Shown here one piece after another: positions 1 to 8,983 of a stretch of 57,391 bases of DNA. The DNA is from SAR86 cluster bacterium (GTDB taxonomy: Bacteria; Pseudomonadota; Gammaproteobacteria; Magnimaribacterales; AG-339-G14). How positions within the stretch are numbered: the first letter of the stretch is position 1; each line of letters begins with the position of its first letter. A model generated the notes under the pieces. The model had not been told where the DNA came from. It saw only the letters and a list, made by a program, of their open reading frames with translations, and did no database searches. The stretch spans positions 1,136,656-1,194,046 of the forward strand of contig CP097974.1 in the NCBI GenBank assembly GCA_023703675.1, given 5' to 3'. The translations under genes were made by a program, and so were the position numbers.

Positions 1-160
1 TGAAAGATAGCCAATAGAAGCTTGCAGCATAAGAGATTGCAGTAACTATGGAAGGAACTATTTTTGTAAACCCTTCGGTTTCCCTTAGATATAGAGTCCC
101 GATAACTTCTGCAATAATGGCTAATATCAAAAAAATATAAGCATTAGTAAGTGCAGACAT
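1..160 (-). CDS. SMR-family small multidrug efflux protein, N-terminal part
   Basis: Partial gene running off the left edge; its ATG is the reverse complement of 158-160. About 53 residues are visible. They form two hydrophobic helices with the SMR signature: a Glu in the first helix (Glu18, in the context LAIIAEVIGT, equivalent to EmrE Glu14, the proton and substrate site), then EGFTKIVPS and a second helix rich in Ser, Ala and Tyr. EmrE/SugE-type proteins are inner-membrane dimers exchanging protons for cationic or guanidinium compounds. The substrate class cannot be told without the C-terminal half. Divergent from the gene at 196. Confidence 0.85.
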   Translation of the reverse strand, partial: MSALTNAYIFLILAIIAEVIGTLYLRETEGFTKIVPSIVTAISYAASFYWLSF

Positions 161-195
161 GGTATAAAATAACTTTTAAATTTTAACTTATATAA

Positions 196-969
196 ATGTC
201 AAAACATAACGCACTTGAAATGTTTGGCCGCTCAGGAAATCCTGCCTTGAATGACGCCACTTTCTCAAATTTTGAGCCTTCAGAAAACATTGGAAGTTTC
301 ATGACTCTTCAAGGAACTGTAAATAAAACTGGGATTCTTTTAGCTTTAGTGGTTTTAACTGCAAGCTATACTTGGAACCAATTTTTTATCTCTGAAGATG
401 CCTCAAGTGTTATGCCACTCGCCATTGGTGGGGCTATAGTTGGATTTGTTTTAGCACTTGCAACAATATTCAAAAAAAATTGGTCGGGCGTAACAGCCCC
501 TGCTTATGCTCTTGCTCAAGGATTATTTTTAGGAGCTATCTCCGCAATTTTTGAATCTCAATACCAAGGAATAGTAATACAAGCCGTCGGGTTGACTTTG
601 GGTACTCTTGCTTCACTTCTAGTGCTGTATAAAACTGGCGTAATCAAACCTACCGAAAATTTTAGATTAATGGTCGTATCAGCAACAATGGGGATCGGAC
701 TGCTTTACATGGTAAGTATTGTGATGAATATGTTTGGCTCAAACATTGGCTTCATTCACTCAAATGGATTGTTTGGAATAGGTTTTAGCCTTTTTGTTGT
801 GGCTATTGCCGCCTTAAACTTAGTATTAGATTTTGATTTTATTGAACAAGGCTCGGAAAAAAACGCACCAAAGTATATGGAGTGGTTTGGAGCCTTTTCT
901 CTCATGGTAACTCTCATTTGGTTGTATTTAGAGATGTTGAGACTTCTTGCCAAGCTTAGAAGTCGATAG
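196..969 (+). CDS. Bax inhibitor-1/YccA-like integral membrane protein
   Basis: 257 residues with about seven hydrophobic segments after a 40-residue soluble N-terminus. The N-terminal pattern (SGNPALND, then TLQGTVNKTG) is typical of the Bax-inhibitor-1-like subfamily common in bacteria. The biochemical role of these inner-membrane proteins is not settled; YccA of E. coli modulates FtsH. No clear Shine-Dalgarno sequence precedes the ATG. The stop codon overlaps the GTG of the next gene by one base, so the two are translationally coupled. Confidence 0.85.
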   Translation: MSKHNALEMFGRSGNPALNDATFSNFEPSENIGSFMTLQGTVNKTGILLALVVLTASYTWNQFFISEDASSVMPLAIGGAIVGFVLALATIFKKNWSGVTAPAYALAQGLFLGAISAIFESQYQGIVIQAVGLTLGTLASLLVLYKTGVIKPTENFRLMVVSATMGIGLLYMVSIVMNMFGSNIGFIHSNGLFGIGFSLFVVAIAALNLVLDFDFIEQGSEKNAPKYMEWFGAFSLMVTLIWLYLEMLRLLAKLRSR

Positions 970-1181
970 TGGACTTAAATTTTATTTTTTTTTCATTAAT
1001 CATTGCTGCTTCGTTAGCTGTGTTTTTTTTGTTAACTCCACTCAGAGCATCTGAGAAACAAAGAAATAGACCGGATAGAATAGATTGGACGTCTGGTAAA
1101 TATAGAAATTTCTTCAAATATTTTTTAATTTTAATATTTACAGTATTCATTTCAGCTTTGTTGATTAGGTTACTTATTTAA
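969..1181 (+). CDS. Small two-helix membrane protein of unknown function
   Basis: 70 residues starting at a GTG that shares one base with the preceding TAG. Two hydrophobic segments (roughly residues 4-23 and 48-69) flank a basic, polar middle (SEKQRNRPDRIDW). I do not recognise the family. Its tight placement between the Bax-inhibitor-like gene and nadB supports it as a real coding gene in one transcript, not a chance frame. Confidence 0.6.
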   Translation: MDLNFIFFSLIIAASLAVFFLLTPLRASEKQRNRPDRIDWTSGKYRNFFKYFLILIFTVFISALLIRLLI

Positions 1182-1183
1182 TT

Positions 1184-2737
1184 TTGAGGGTTAAAACCGA
1201 TATTCTTATAATAGGAAGTGGTGCTGCAGGATTAACTGCAGCTCTTGAATTATGTAATAAATTCAAAGTAACCATAATCTCAAAAAATCAAATTGTAGAT
1301 AGTTCAACTTGGTATGCTCAAGGAGGCATCGCTGCCGTACTTGCAAAAGAAGATTCAACCAAAAGTCATATTGAAGATACTCTAAAGGCTGGAGATGGAT
1401 TATGTAATAGAAAAGCCGTAGAGCGCTGTATTGAAAATGGAAAAGACGCAATTAGATGGCTAGAGGATTCGGGTGTAATTTTTACTAAAAAAAATAATAA
1501 AGAATTGCATTTAACTCAAGAAGGAGGACATTCATTTAGAAGAGTGGTCCATGCTGCTGATGCGACCGGCCGAGAAGTATCAGATTCTTTAGCGGCCAAA
1601 GTACTAAAAAGCCAGAATATTAAAATTTATGAAAATCACTTGGCGGTGGATTTAATTGTCAAAAGGAATAGATGTTTGGGAGCATTTATTTTTGATAAGC
1701 AAAAGGAAAAAGTCTTAAGTATTTCCGCAGGCTCGATAATTTTAGCAACTGGAGGAGCAAGTAAGGCTTATCTCTACACAAGCAATCCTGATGGAGCTAG
1801 TGGTGATGGATATGCGCTTGCATGGAGAGCTGGATGTCGTCTTGAAAATATGGAATTTAATCAATTTCACCCTACATGCCTTTTCCACCCAGAAGCAAAA
1901 TCTTTTTTGATAAGTGAAGCATTAAGAGGTGAAGGGGCAATATTGAAAAACCTCTCTGGTGAGCCCTTTATGAAAAAATATGATTCTAGAGCAGATCTAG
2001 CGCCAAGAGACATTGTTGCAAGATCGATTGATAATGAAATGAAAATTAGTGGGAAAGACAACGTTTTATTAGATATTTCTCATAAGTCATCAAGTGAAGT
2101 GAAGAAGCTATTCCCAAGTATTTTTAAAAAATGCTTAGAATTTGGTTTTGACATTACAAAACAACCGATACCGGTTGTTCCTGCCGCACATTACACCTGC
2201 GGGGGAATTGCTACCGACTTAGATGGACAGACAGACGTTGTGAATTTATTTGCTATCGGTGAGACCTCTTCTACCGGACTTCACGGAGCTAACAGAATGG
2301 CTAGTAATTCACTCTTGGAGTGCATAGTTTTTGCTAAAGCTGCCGCAAAAAAAATAAAGAAAACATTCAGTCCTAATCTTATGGATTTGCCAGTATGGGA
2401 TAATTCGAAAGTAATCAGAGCGGGAGAAAACATATTAATTAATCATAACTGGGATGCGACTCGAAGATTAATGTGGAATTATGTTGGAATCGTCAGAAGT
2501 AAGGATCGTTTAAAAAAGGCAAAGGAAAAAATGGAATTAATAAAGAAAGAAGTTCAAGAATTTTATAAAAATTATGAAATTACTTCAGATTTTCTTGAGC
2601 TCAGAAATTTGGTCTTAGTTTCGGAACTAATTATTGATAGCGCAATAAAGAGAAAAGAAAGTAGAGGATTACATTACAACATTGATTATCCTAAGAAACT
2701 AAAAAAAGCTTCTTCTACAATACTTCAGCCAAAGTAG
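1184..2737 (+). CDS. nadB: L-aspartate oxidase
   Basis: 517 residues, usual NadB length. It oxidises L-aspartate to iminoaspartate with FAD, the first step of de novo NAD synthesis, handing product to quinolinate synthase NadA. Seen: N-terminal dinucleotide-binding motif GSGAAGL (about residues 11-17), the STWYAQGGIAA flavin segment, HAADATGRE, and the active-site stretch PAAHYTCGGIATD, with a C-terminal helical domain. The best start is TTG at 1184, 2 bases after the previous stop; no ATG fits the conserved N-terminus. The end lies 3 bases from the convergent gene's end. Confidence 0.93.
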   Translation: MRVKTDILIIGSGAAGLTAALELCNKFKVTIISKNQIVDSSTWYAQGGIAAVLAKEDSTKSHIEDTLKAGDGLCNRKAVERCIENGKDAIRWLEDSGVIFTKKNNKELHLTQEGGHSFRRVVHAADATGREVSDSLAAKVLKSQNIKIYENHLAVDLIVKRNRCLGAFIFDKQKEKVLSISAGSIILATGGASKAYLYTSNPDGASGDGYALAWRAGCRLENMEFNQFHPTCLFHPEAKSFLISEALRGEGAILKNLSGEPFMKKYDSRADLAPRDIVARSIDNEMKISGKDNVLLDISHKSSSEVKKLFPSIFKKCLEFGFDITKQPIPVVPAAHYTCGGIATDLDGQTDVVNLFAIGETSSTGLHGANRMASNSLLECIVFAKAAAKKIKKTFSPNLMDLPVWDNSKVIRAGENILINHNWDATRRLMWNYVGIVRSKDRLKKAKEKMELIKKEVQEFYKNYEITSDFLELRNLVLVSELIIDSAIKRKESRGLHYNIDYPKKLKKASSTILQPK

Positions 2738-2740
2738 TCT

Positions 2741-3664
2741 TTAAATTTTCGAATTATTAAGCGATTCTAAGGTTCTATTAAACTCAGTCACAGTTAAATT
2801 TATAATTTCTTCAACACTTTTAATTTCATCGATCAAGCCCATTGATTGTCCAGTAAGTGCTGGGGCAGCGTTCAAGTCACCTCCAAAATAAAGATCTTGC
2901 ACACCCTTAAAAACACTCATATCCATGGACCCTTTTTCATAGATCTCTTTGCTGTAATCCGTTTTAATTGCTCTTAGACAGGGAGATCCAGATTTATTCA
3001 AAATATAGGTATCAGATTCTGACCCCGTTAGAATTGCATCTTTCCAATTTTGGTGGACGGGGCTTTCTTTGCTTGATACAAATCTAGTTCCCATCTGAAC
3101 ACCTTCTGCTCCACTAGCAAAAGCCGCAGCCATTCCTACGCCGTCGGCGATACCTCCAGCGGCAATAATTGGAAGATCTGTTTTTTTTCTAATTGCTTGA
3201 ATTAGAACATGAAGGCCAATTTCTTCAGGGTTTTTAAAACCCCCTCCTTCTGTCCCTTCTACAACTAATCCATCCACTCCAGCCTCTTTAGCTTTAATAG
3301 CTCCAGACAAACTTGGAACAGCATGATAGACAATTAAGCCAGCTGATTTTAGGCGATCAATATATTTGGCGGGACTTCCAGCCGAAGTAGTAACAAATTT
3401 AACTCCGCATTCAGCCACAAAATCAACAATTGAATCATCTTGTAAAAAAAGAATGGGTAAATTTACCCCGAAAGGATTGCTAGTCATAGTAGACATTTTT
3501 TGAATTTCTTTTTTGCAAGCTTCTACTTCACCAGAAGAAGTTTCTATTACTCCTAGCCCCCCAGCATTAGAAACAGCCGAGGCTAACTGGCTTCTTGCTA
3601 TCCATCCCATTGGGGCTTGAATAATAGGATATTTAGTTTCTAAATGGTTTGTAACTCTATTCAT
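2741..3664 (-). CDS. Nitronate monooxygenase / FabK-like FMN TIM-barrel oxidoreductase
   Basis: 307 residues with the NMO-family pattern: PIIQAPMGW at the N-terminus, a central GVDGLVVEGTEGGG turn, and the phosphate-binding AAGGIADG plus GAEGVQMGTRF. Such flavoproteins oxidise alkyl nitronates or, in the FabK branch, reduce enoyl-ACP. The His usually following the GGG turn in NMO and FabK is Phe here (GGGFKNP), as I recall for a common NMO-like subfamily of unproven substrate, so the exact reaction is uncertain. The ATG is preceded by AGGTG about nine bases upstream. Monocistronic. Confidence 0.85.
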   Translation of the reverse strand: MNRVTNHLETKYPIIQAPMGWIARSQLASAVSNAGGLGVIETSSGEVEACKKEIQKMSTMTSNPFGVNLPILFLQDDSIVDFVAECGVKFVTTSAGSPAKYIDRLKSAGLIVYHAVPSLSGAIKAKEAGVDGLVVEGTEGGGFKNPEEIGLHVLIQAIRKKTDLPIIAAGGIADGVGMAAAFASGAEGVQMGTRFVSSKESPVHQNWKDAILTGSESDTYILNKSGSPCLRAIKTDYSKEIYEKGSMDMSVFKGVQDLYFGGDLNAAPALTGQSMGLIDEIKSVEEIINLTVTEFNRTLESLNNSKI

Positions 3665-3737
3665 TTTATTTTCACCTTGAAATTTTTTTGTTAATTCTAT
3701 TTGATATTTTTATATATCTATAGCATTAACGACAATT

Positions 3738-3743
3738 TATAAT
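3738..3743 (+). promoter_or_regulatory. Candidate -10 element, possibly leaderless transcript
   Basis: Exact TATAAT placed at -12 to -7 relative to the ATG at 3750, so transcription could begin at the start codon. No Shine-Dalgarno sequence is visible and no good -35 hexamer was found at 16-18 bases spacing. Confidence 0.35.
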
Positions 3744-3749
3744 TCTACT

Positions 3750-4943
3750 ATGACAAAAGTTTTTTATGCCGAAGCGAATTATTCCGACGAAGAAATTGAT
3801 GCAGTGATCAAAGTCCTTCGAGAGAACCGGCTAGCATTAATGTGTGGTGAAAATGTAAGAACCTTGGAGGGGCAAGTTGCTAAGTTATTTAATAAAAAAT
3901 TTGGTCTAATGACTAACAGTGGTTCTTCTGCAAATTTAATTGCAGTTCAATCACTTAATTTGAAAAAGGGAACTAAAGTCCTTACTCCTGCCCTCACCTT
4001 TTCAACAACTATTTCTCCATTAGTTCAATCAGAACTAATCCCCTTATTTATAGATGTGGAAAGAGAAACAATGCAAATTGATATTAACAAATTAAAACAA
4101 GCACCCCTGGAAAATGTGTCTGCAATTTGCGTTCCCAATCTGATTGGAAATGTGGCAAATTGGGAAGAAATTTCTGATTTCGCCAAAAGTAACAATCTCA
4201 AGACTATCGAAGACTCTGCAGATACCATTGGGTATAAATATGAAACAGGCAAGAAAAATTGGTCTGATGTATCCACAACAAGTTTCTATGCGTCGCACGT
4301 AGTCACCGGCGCCGGTTTTGGAGGAATGACATGCTTTTCTGAGAAAGAGCATTATGATTTAGCTCTATCACTTAGGGGCTGGGGAAGAAGGTCCTCGCTT
4401 TATGGAGAAACAGAAGATTATGAAAGAAGATTCAATGCAAAAATAGATGGTATGAATTATGATGATAAATATATTTTTGATGATATAGCTTATAACTTTT
4501 TACCTTCGGAAATTTCAGCTGCATTTGCTCTAGTTCAAATCAAAAACTTAGAGAAAAACCTAAAAAATAGATTAGATAATTACAATTATCTCAAAGAAAA
4601 ATTAAGCGAATCAGATAATTTTAGCGTTCCAAGCTCTTATAAAAATGTCGAAACAGGTTGGTTAGCTTTTCCCTTAATTTTTACAAATAAACTCGAAAAG
4701 AAAAGAAAAGAAATACAAATTTTTCTTGAAGAATCAGGAATTCAGACTAGAACAATTTTTACTGGAAATATTATGCGTCAGCCTGTTGCCAAAAAATTTA
4801 ATTGGGAATCTTTTGGAACCTTTGAAGTGAGTGATTACATTATGGAAAATGGAATTTTACTAGGTTGTCACAATAAGCAAACGAGAGAGAAAATGGATCT
4901 TACCATTAAGAAGCTCTTTGAAATTGAAAGTTGTCTGACGTAA
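3750..4943 (+). CDS. RfbH/E1-like PLP-PMP sugar 3-dehydrase (DegT/DnrJ fold)
   Basis: 397 residues of the DegT/DnrJ/EryC1/StrS aminotransferase fold. The PLP-anchoring Lys of aminotransferases is replaced by His183 in SFYASHVVTG; that substitution marks the E1/RfbH and ColD dehydrases, which remove a C-3 hydroxyl from 4-keto-6-deoxy nucleotide sugars. Asp155 in IEDSADT is the expected pyridine-nitrogen partner. The C-X57-C-type [2Fe-2S] cysteine pattern of E1 is not evident, so a ColD-like mechanism is possible. First gene of a three-gene operon (next two genes overlap in series) facing rmlA-rmlB. Substrate nucleotide (CDP, GDP or dTDP) is inference. Confidence 0.8.
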   Translation: MTKVFYAEANYSDEEIDAVIKVLRENRLALMCGENVRTLEGQVAKLFNKKFGLMTNSGSSANLIAVQSLNLKKGTKVLTPALTFSTTISPLVQSELIPLFIDVERETMQIDINKLKQAPLENVSAICVPNLIGNVANWEEISDFAKSNNLKTIEDSADTIGYKYETGKKNWSDVSTTSFYASHVVTGAGFGGMTCFSEKEHYDLALSLRGWGRRSSLYGETEDYERRFNAKIDGMNYDDKYIFDDIAYNFLPSEISAAFALVQIKNLEKNLKNRLDNYNYLKEKLSESDNFSVPSSYKNVETGWLAFPLIFTNKLEKKRKEIQIFLEESGIQTRTIFTGNIMRQPVAKKFNWESFGTFEVSDYIMENGILLGCHNKQTREKMDLTIKKLFEIESCLT

Positions 4944-5773
4944 TCTATACAACAGGTATAACAGGCTTCATAGGAAGAAACCTACTTCATACTTTGCTAG
5001 AAAAATACAATTTTGTTTTAAATTTTGAGAGAAATCACAAGATTTCAATCCATCAAAAAAATGAAAAAAAAATTCTTAAGGATTTTGATTTTAAAATGTT
5101 GGAAAATTATTCTTCAGAGGTTTTGATTCATTTAGCAACTTTATATAATCCTTCTCCTAAGAATGAATTCGAAGAAAACGAAATTCTTCAATCTAATTTG
5201 AATTTTCCCGTCCAAGTATGTAAAACACTTGAGGAAATTAACCTAAAAAAAATAATTACGACTTCTTCTTACATCCAATTGATTCCAGAAGACGAACAAA
5301 ATCTTTATGCCAAAAGTAAAAGTGATTTTATAAAGTGGGCCGAACAAACGTTTGAAATTACCGAAATCTTTTTATTCGATTCTTTTGGCTCAGATGATAA
5401 CCGAGAAAAGGTTGTAGATCTCTTCATAAAAAAATCATTATTAAATGAAGAAATAAATATTCCTGCAAAAAAAATACAAATGAATTTAACTCATATAGAC
5501 GAAATTTCAGAATGTCTTATGGCTAGTCTAGATCTTCAAAAAGGCAAATATATGATTCTTTCAAATAATCAAATTACAATTGAAGATCTTGCGAAAAAGA
5601 TCGTAAAAATTTTAAGCTCTAGATCATTGATAAATAAGGATTTTAACGCAGTTGATTATTTTAAAAAAATTACTAAGTTTCCAAAGAACATTTATAGAGC
5701 TTCATCAAGTCAAGATTTTGAAAGTATGCTATTGTCGAGAAGCAATGAAATTAGAAAAGCCCATAGTCTTTAA
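4931..5773 (+). CDS. NAD(P)-dependent nucleotide-sugar epimerase/reductase (extended SDR)
   Basis: 280 residues. N-terminal Rossmann motif TGITGFIG (residues 8-15) and catalytic YxxxK as YAKSK, with a Ser pair (TTSSY) ahead of it, identify an extended short-chain dehydrogenase acting on nucleotide sugars. TTG start at 4931 lies 13 bases inside the upstream gene; no ATG precedes the Rossmann motif in frame. By position it may reduce or epimerise the 4-keto product of the neighbouring dehydrase; this is inferred from context. No rmlD-type gene is in the cluster, so it may fill that reductase role. Confidence 0.8.
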   Translation: MSDVIYTTGITGFIGRNLLHTLLEKYNFVLNFERNHKISIHQKNEKKILKDFDFKMLENYSSEVLIHLATLYNPSPKNEFEENEILQSNLNFPVQVCKTLEEINLKKIITTSSYIQLIPEDEQNLYAKSKSDFIKWAEQTFEITEIFLFDSFGSDDNREKVVDLFIKKSLLNEEINIPAKKIQMNLTHIDEISECLMASLDLQKGKYMILSNNQITIEDLAKKIVKILSSRSLINKDFNAVDYFKKITKFPKNIYRASSSQDFESMLLSRSNEIRKAHSL

Positions 5774-6254
5774 ACAAGCTTTTAATGTTTTCAACGACGA
5801 TAGAGGGTATCTCAGTGCATTGGATATTGAGAATTTAATAAGCAAAATTCCTGAACAAAAATTTAATTTTCGATATCAACTTTTATCCTTTAGTGAAAAA
5901 AAAGATACTTTTAGAGGATTTCATTATCAAACTAAGCCTTTCGAACAAAATAAATTAATAGTTATTCATTCAGGAGAAGTATTAGATCTTATTGTTCCTT
6001 CTGATAATCCCTTAGAAAGAGACATTGAGGAATTTGAACTAAGGACGGGAGACGCAATTTTGATTCCTTCCAGTTTTGCACATGGATTCATAACTCTTTC
6101 TGACGAAGTCCTGATGCAATATTTCTTGGATAAAACTTATTCTGAGGAACACTACAAAGGTATAAATGGAAATAGTTTCCTAAGAAATAACTTCGAGAAT
6201 AAAGAATTCTTAGTTTCTTCTAAAGACAAGGCACTTGAGCAAGAGCTAATTTAG
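5745..6254 (+). CDS. RmlC-like dTDP-4-keto-sugar epimerase / cupin
   Basis: The open frame extends upstream to 5652, but homology begins at the ATG at 5745 ([10 protein letters not shown]), giving 169 residues and a 29-base overlap with the preceding gene. RmlC features: RGFHYQ (catalytic His region), [24 protein letters not shown], and a Tyr-containing segment before EEHYKGI. RmlC epimerises dTDP-4-keto-6-deoxyglucose at C3 and C5; relatives do C3-only epimerisation or 3,4-ketoisomerisation. The stop overlaps the convergent rmlA end by 9 bases. Confidence 0.82.
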   Translation: MKLEKPIVFKQAFNVFNDDRGYLSALDIENLISKIPEQKFNFRYQLLSFSEKKDTFRGFHYQTKPFEQNKLIVIHSGEVLDLIVPSDNPLERDIEEFELRTGDAILIPSSFAHGFITLSDEVLMQYFLDKTYSEEHYKGINGNSFLRNNFENKEFLVSSKDKALEQELI

Positions 6255-7118
6255 AAGCGAGAGAAGATATTTTCCGTAAGAGCTTTTAAGGAGCGGTTGC
6301 GCTAAGCTCTCAAGAGAATCTGCATTAATCCATTTCTTTTTATAAGCAATTTCTTCTGGACAAGCCACCATAAGGCCTTGTCTTTTTTGAATAGTTTCTA
6401 TAAAACTACCGGCTTCATGCAGACTCTCATGAGTTCCAGTATCTAGCCAAGCAAATCCGTGATCTAACAGTTCGACTTCAAGCGTCCTATTTTCCAAATA
6501 CCAATTATTAACATCAGTAATCTCCAACTCACCTCTTGATGAAGGCTTTAAAGATTTAGCAACTTCCGAAGCTTCTGAGTCATAAAAATATAACCCTGTT
6601 ACGACGTAATTACTTTTGGGAGATTTAGGTTTTTCTTCCAAACTTAAAACTTTATTCTCATTATTGAATTCAACTACACCGTATCGATCTGGATCATTTA
6701 CATGATAAGCAAAAACCTTGGCTCCCTCCTGGAAATTACTTGCCGCATCTAATCTTTCAGGCATTGACGCTCCAAAAAAAATATTATCTCCTAAAACTAG
6801 AGCAGAGCTCTTATTATTTAAGAAATTTTCAGCGATTATAAGAGCTTGAGCTATACCGTCTGGAGAAGCTTGAGACTCGTAACTAAAATTTACTCCCCAC
6901 TGAGAACCATCACCCAGCATATTTTTAAATAATCCTAAATCGCTGGGTGTAGAAATTATTAAAATGTCCTTTATGCCAGCCAGCATCAGAGTGGTAATAG
7001 GATAATAGATCATTGGCTTGTCATAGACTGGCAACAACTGTTTTGAGATGCAATTGGTAATGGGATACAAGCGAGTACCCGAACCTCCTGCCAATACAAT
7101 TCCCTTTCTACTTTTCAC
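6246..7118 (-). CDS. rmlA: Glucose-1-phosphate thymidylyltransferase
   Basis: 290 residues, full RmlA length. It makes dTDP-glucose from dTTP and glucose-1-phosphate, the entry step to dTDP-deoxysugars. Seen: nucleotidyltransferase loop [14 protein letters not shown] (about 6-19), [23 protein letters not shown] with the metal-binding Asp, [20 protein letters not shown], and [10 protein letters not shown]. The start overlaps the end of rmlB by 11 bases, so it is the last gene of the minus-strand operon and the committed enzyme for the whole cluster. Confidence 0.95.
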   Translation of the reverse strand: MKSRKGIVLAGGSGTRLYPITNCISKQLLPVYDKPMIYYPITTLMLAGIKDILIISTPSDLGLFKNMLGDGSQWGVNFSYESQASPDGIAQALIIAENFLNNKSSALVLGDNIFFGASMPERLDAASNFQEGAKVFAYHVNDPDRYGVVEFNNENKVLSLEEKPKSPKSNYVVTGLYFYDSEASEVAKSLKPSSRGELEITDVNNWYLENRTLEVELLDHGFAWLDTGTHESLHEAGSFIETIQKRQGLMVACPEEIAYKKKWINADSLESLAQPLLKSSYGKYLLSLLN

Positions 7119-8115
7119 CGCTTATATATTTTTCAAAGTACCATGATACCGTTTTTTCTAATCCAGAATCGAAGGTTTCCGAAGGCTGCCAATTAAGCTC
7201 TTTTTTTATTTTTGAAGTATCTAAATTGTAGCGAAAATCGTGACCTGGCCTATCTTGCACGAATTCTATTAATTGGGAATAATTTCCTTTTTTGCTGGGA
7301 GATAACTTATCTAAAATAGAACAAATTTTTTGCGTTATCTCAATATTTGAAGTTTGATTATTTCCGCCAATGTTATAGGTTTCACCAACTTTTCCTTTAT
7401 CTAAAACTTCGCAAATAGCTTCGCAATGATCCTCTACAAAAAGCCAATCTCTTATATTTTTGCCATCGCCATATATTGGGAGTTTTTTCCAGTTTAAGCA
7501 GTTACTTATCAAAAGAGGAATAAGTTTCTCTGTGTGCTGATGTGGACCATAATTATTAGTACAATTAGTAATGTTAACTGGTAATTTAAAAGTTTCTGCC
7601 CAAGCTCTCACTAAATGATCACTTGCTGCTTTTGAAGCCGAGTAAGGACTATTAGGTCTATAAGCGCTAAATTCTGTTGATTTATCGTCATCTAACTTTA
7701 AGGATCCAAATACTTCATCAGTTGAAACGTGCAAGAACTTAAATTTTTCCTTTTCTTCAAAGGACGAAGATAAATAAAACTCTAAGGTGGCGGAAAGCAG
7801 ATTAAAAGTTCCAGTTATATTTGAATTTATAAAGGCCTCTGGAGAGGTTATAGAATTATCAACATGAGTTTCTGCCGCAAAATTCACTATCGATCTGGGT
7901 TTGTGCTTAGATAAAACTTCCTTAAGTAATGTTTTGTCGTTAATGTCCCCTTTAACGAAAAAATAATTTTTATTGTCTTCAATACTTGATAAGTTTTTTA
8001 AATTTGATGCATAGGTTAAATTGTCAAAATTCAATACGGACTCATTATTTTTTTTGATCCAACGTAAAATAAAGTTAGAACCTATAAAACCTGCACCACC
8101 AGTCACTAAAATCAT
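7108..8115 (-). CDS. rmlB: dTDP-glucose 4,6-dehydratase
   Basis: 335 residues. It converts dTDP-glucose to dTDP-4-keto-6-deoxyglucose using bound NAD+. Visible: Rossmann [10 protein letters not shown] (5-14), [21 protein letters not shown], catalytic Thr-Asp-Glu in STDEVFG, YSASK (YxxxK), and the substrate loop [15 protein letters not shown]. It provides the 4-keto intermediate that the RmlC-like, SDR and E1-like proteins on the facing operon could use. Nine bases separate it from the glycosyltransferase upstream. Confidence 0.95.
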   Translation of the reverse strand: MILVTGGAGFIGSNFILRWIKKNNESVLNFDNLTYASNLKNLSSIEDNKNYFFVKGDINDKTLLKEVLSKHKPRSIVNFAAETHVDNSITSPEAFINSNITGTFNLLSATLEFYLSSSFEEKEKFKFLHVSTDEVFGSLKLDDDKSTEFSAYRPNSPYSASKAASDHLVRAWAETFKLPVNITNCTNNYGPHQHTEKLIPLLISNCLNWKKLPIYGDGKNIRDWLFVEDHCEAICEVLDKGKVGETYNIGGNNQTSNIEITQKICSILDKLSPSKKGNYSQLIEFVQDRPGHDFRYNLDTSKIKKELNWQPSETFDSGLEKTVSWYFEKYISGEK

Positions 8116-8124
8116 GGTTATATA

Positions 8125-8979
8125 TTATCCTGTAAAACTTTCTTTGTTTATTTCGCTTAAAACGCCTTTAAAAAAAGAAAAATATTTTGCTCTTTTTCTT
8201 TTTGAAAAAATTATTTCAATCGAAAATAATTGAACGAATGAAAAAATGAAATTTCTTGTTAATGGAAAATTTATTTTGTGTTTTTTTTGGGCATAAACCC
8301 TTGATTTGCCCATATGAAATCCCTTCAAGCTTGCTATTTCCGGACTACGGCCACTAGAGCTTCCTCCTTCATGAACCATTATCGCAGAAGGAATATTATA
8401 CAAAGGTCCTATTGTATTTCTTAATCTTATAGAAAGATCATCGTCTTCATGAAAAAGAAAGATATTCTCATCGAATCCTCCAATTGACAAAAATTTAGTT
8501 TTTTCAATTAAAAAAGCTGAACCAGCTATTACTGTTACCTCAGAATCCTCGGTTGGCGGAACTCTTGACATCCAATCTTTTCGGTTCAAAAGAACTGACC
8601 TTCTTTTGAATGTTTGTTTTCCCTTAGAATCAAGTATTTTTGGAGAAAAAGCGCTAGCATTTTTATATTTTTGAGAAGCTTGATAAAGGTTTTCAATTGT
8701 TTTTTCTTTCAGAATACAATCTGGATTTACAAAAAAAAGATAATCTCTACTCGATGCTTTCGCACCTAAATTGCAAGCTGCTCCAAATCCTAAATTACTC
8801 TTAGGACTTAATATCTTTAAATGTGGCTTATTTGAAAATTCTTTCGTAGTTTCGAAGTCTTGGGAATTATCTACAATAATGATTTCGCAATCATCTGAAA
8901 CATTTTTAATAAGCTTTTCCAGAGAACTTTTGCTTCTAAAACTTATCGTTACAAGAGTAATTCTCTCTTCAAAAGACAT
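8125..8979 (-). CDS. GT2-family glycosyltransferase, rhamnosyltransferase-like
   Basis: 284 residues with the GT-A fold of family 2: VTISFRSKSSL at the N-terminus, IIIVDNS, GFGAACNLGA, then FVNPDC standing in for the DXD metal motif, and the acceptor-side IGGFDENIFLFHEDDDLSIRL. Such enzymes add deoxysugars to lipid-linked glycans on the cytoplasmic face. It likely uses the nucleotide sugar made by the surrounding cluster; the acceptor is unknown. ATG start; 4 bases after the upstream membrane gene. Confidence 0.87.
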   Translation of the reverse strand: MSFEERITLVTISFRSKSSLEKLIKNVSDDCEIIIVDNSQDFETTKEFSNKPHLKILSPKSNLGFGAACNLGAKASSRDYLFFVNPDCILKEKTIENLYQASQKYKNASAFSPKILDSKGKQTFKRRSVLLNRKDWMSRVPPTEDSEVTVIAGSAFLIEKTKFLSIGGFDENIFLFHEDDDLSIRLRNTIGPLYNIPSAIMVHEGGSSSGRSPEIASLKGFHMGKSRVYAQKKHKINFPLTRNFIFSFVQLFSIEIIFSKRKRAKYFSFFKGVLSEINKESFTG

Positions 8980-8983
8980 GTCT

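Noticed and set aside
5652-5744. Upstream extension of the RmlC-like frame
   Set aside because: The translation in this part runs inside the preceding SDR gene and has no family match; similarity begins at the ATG at 5745.
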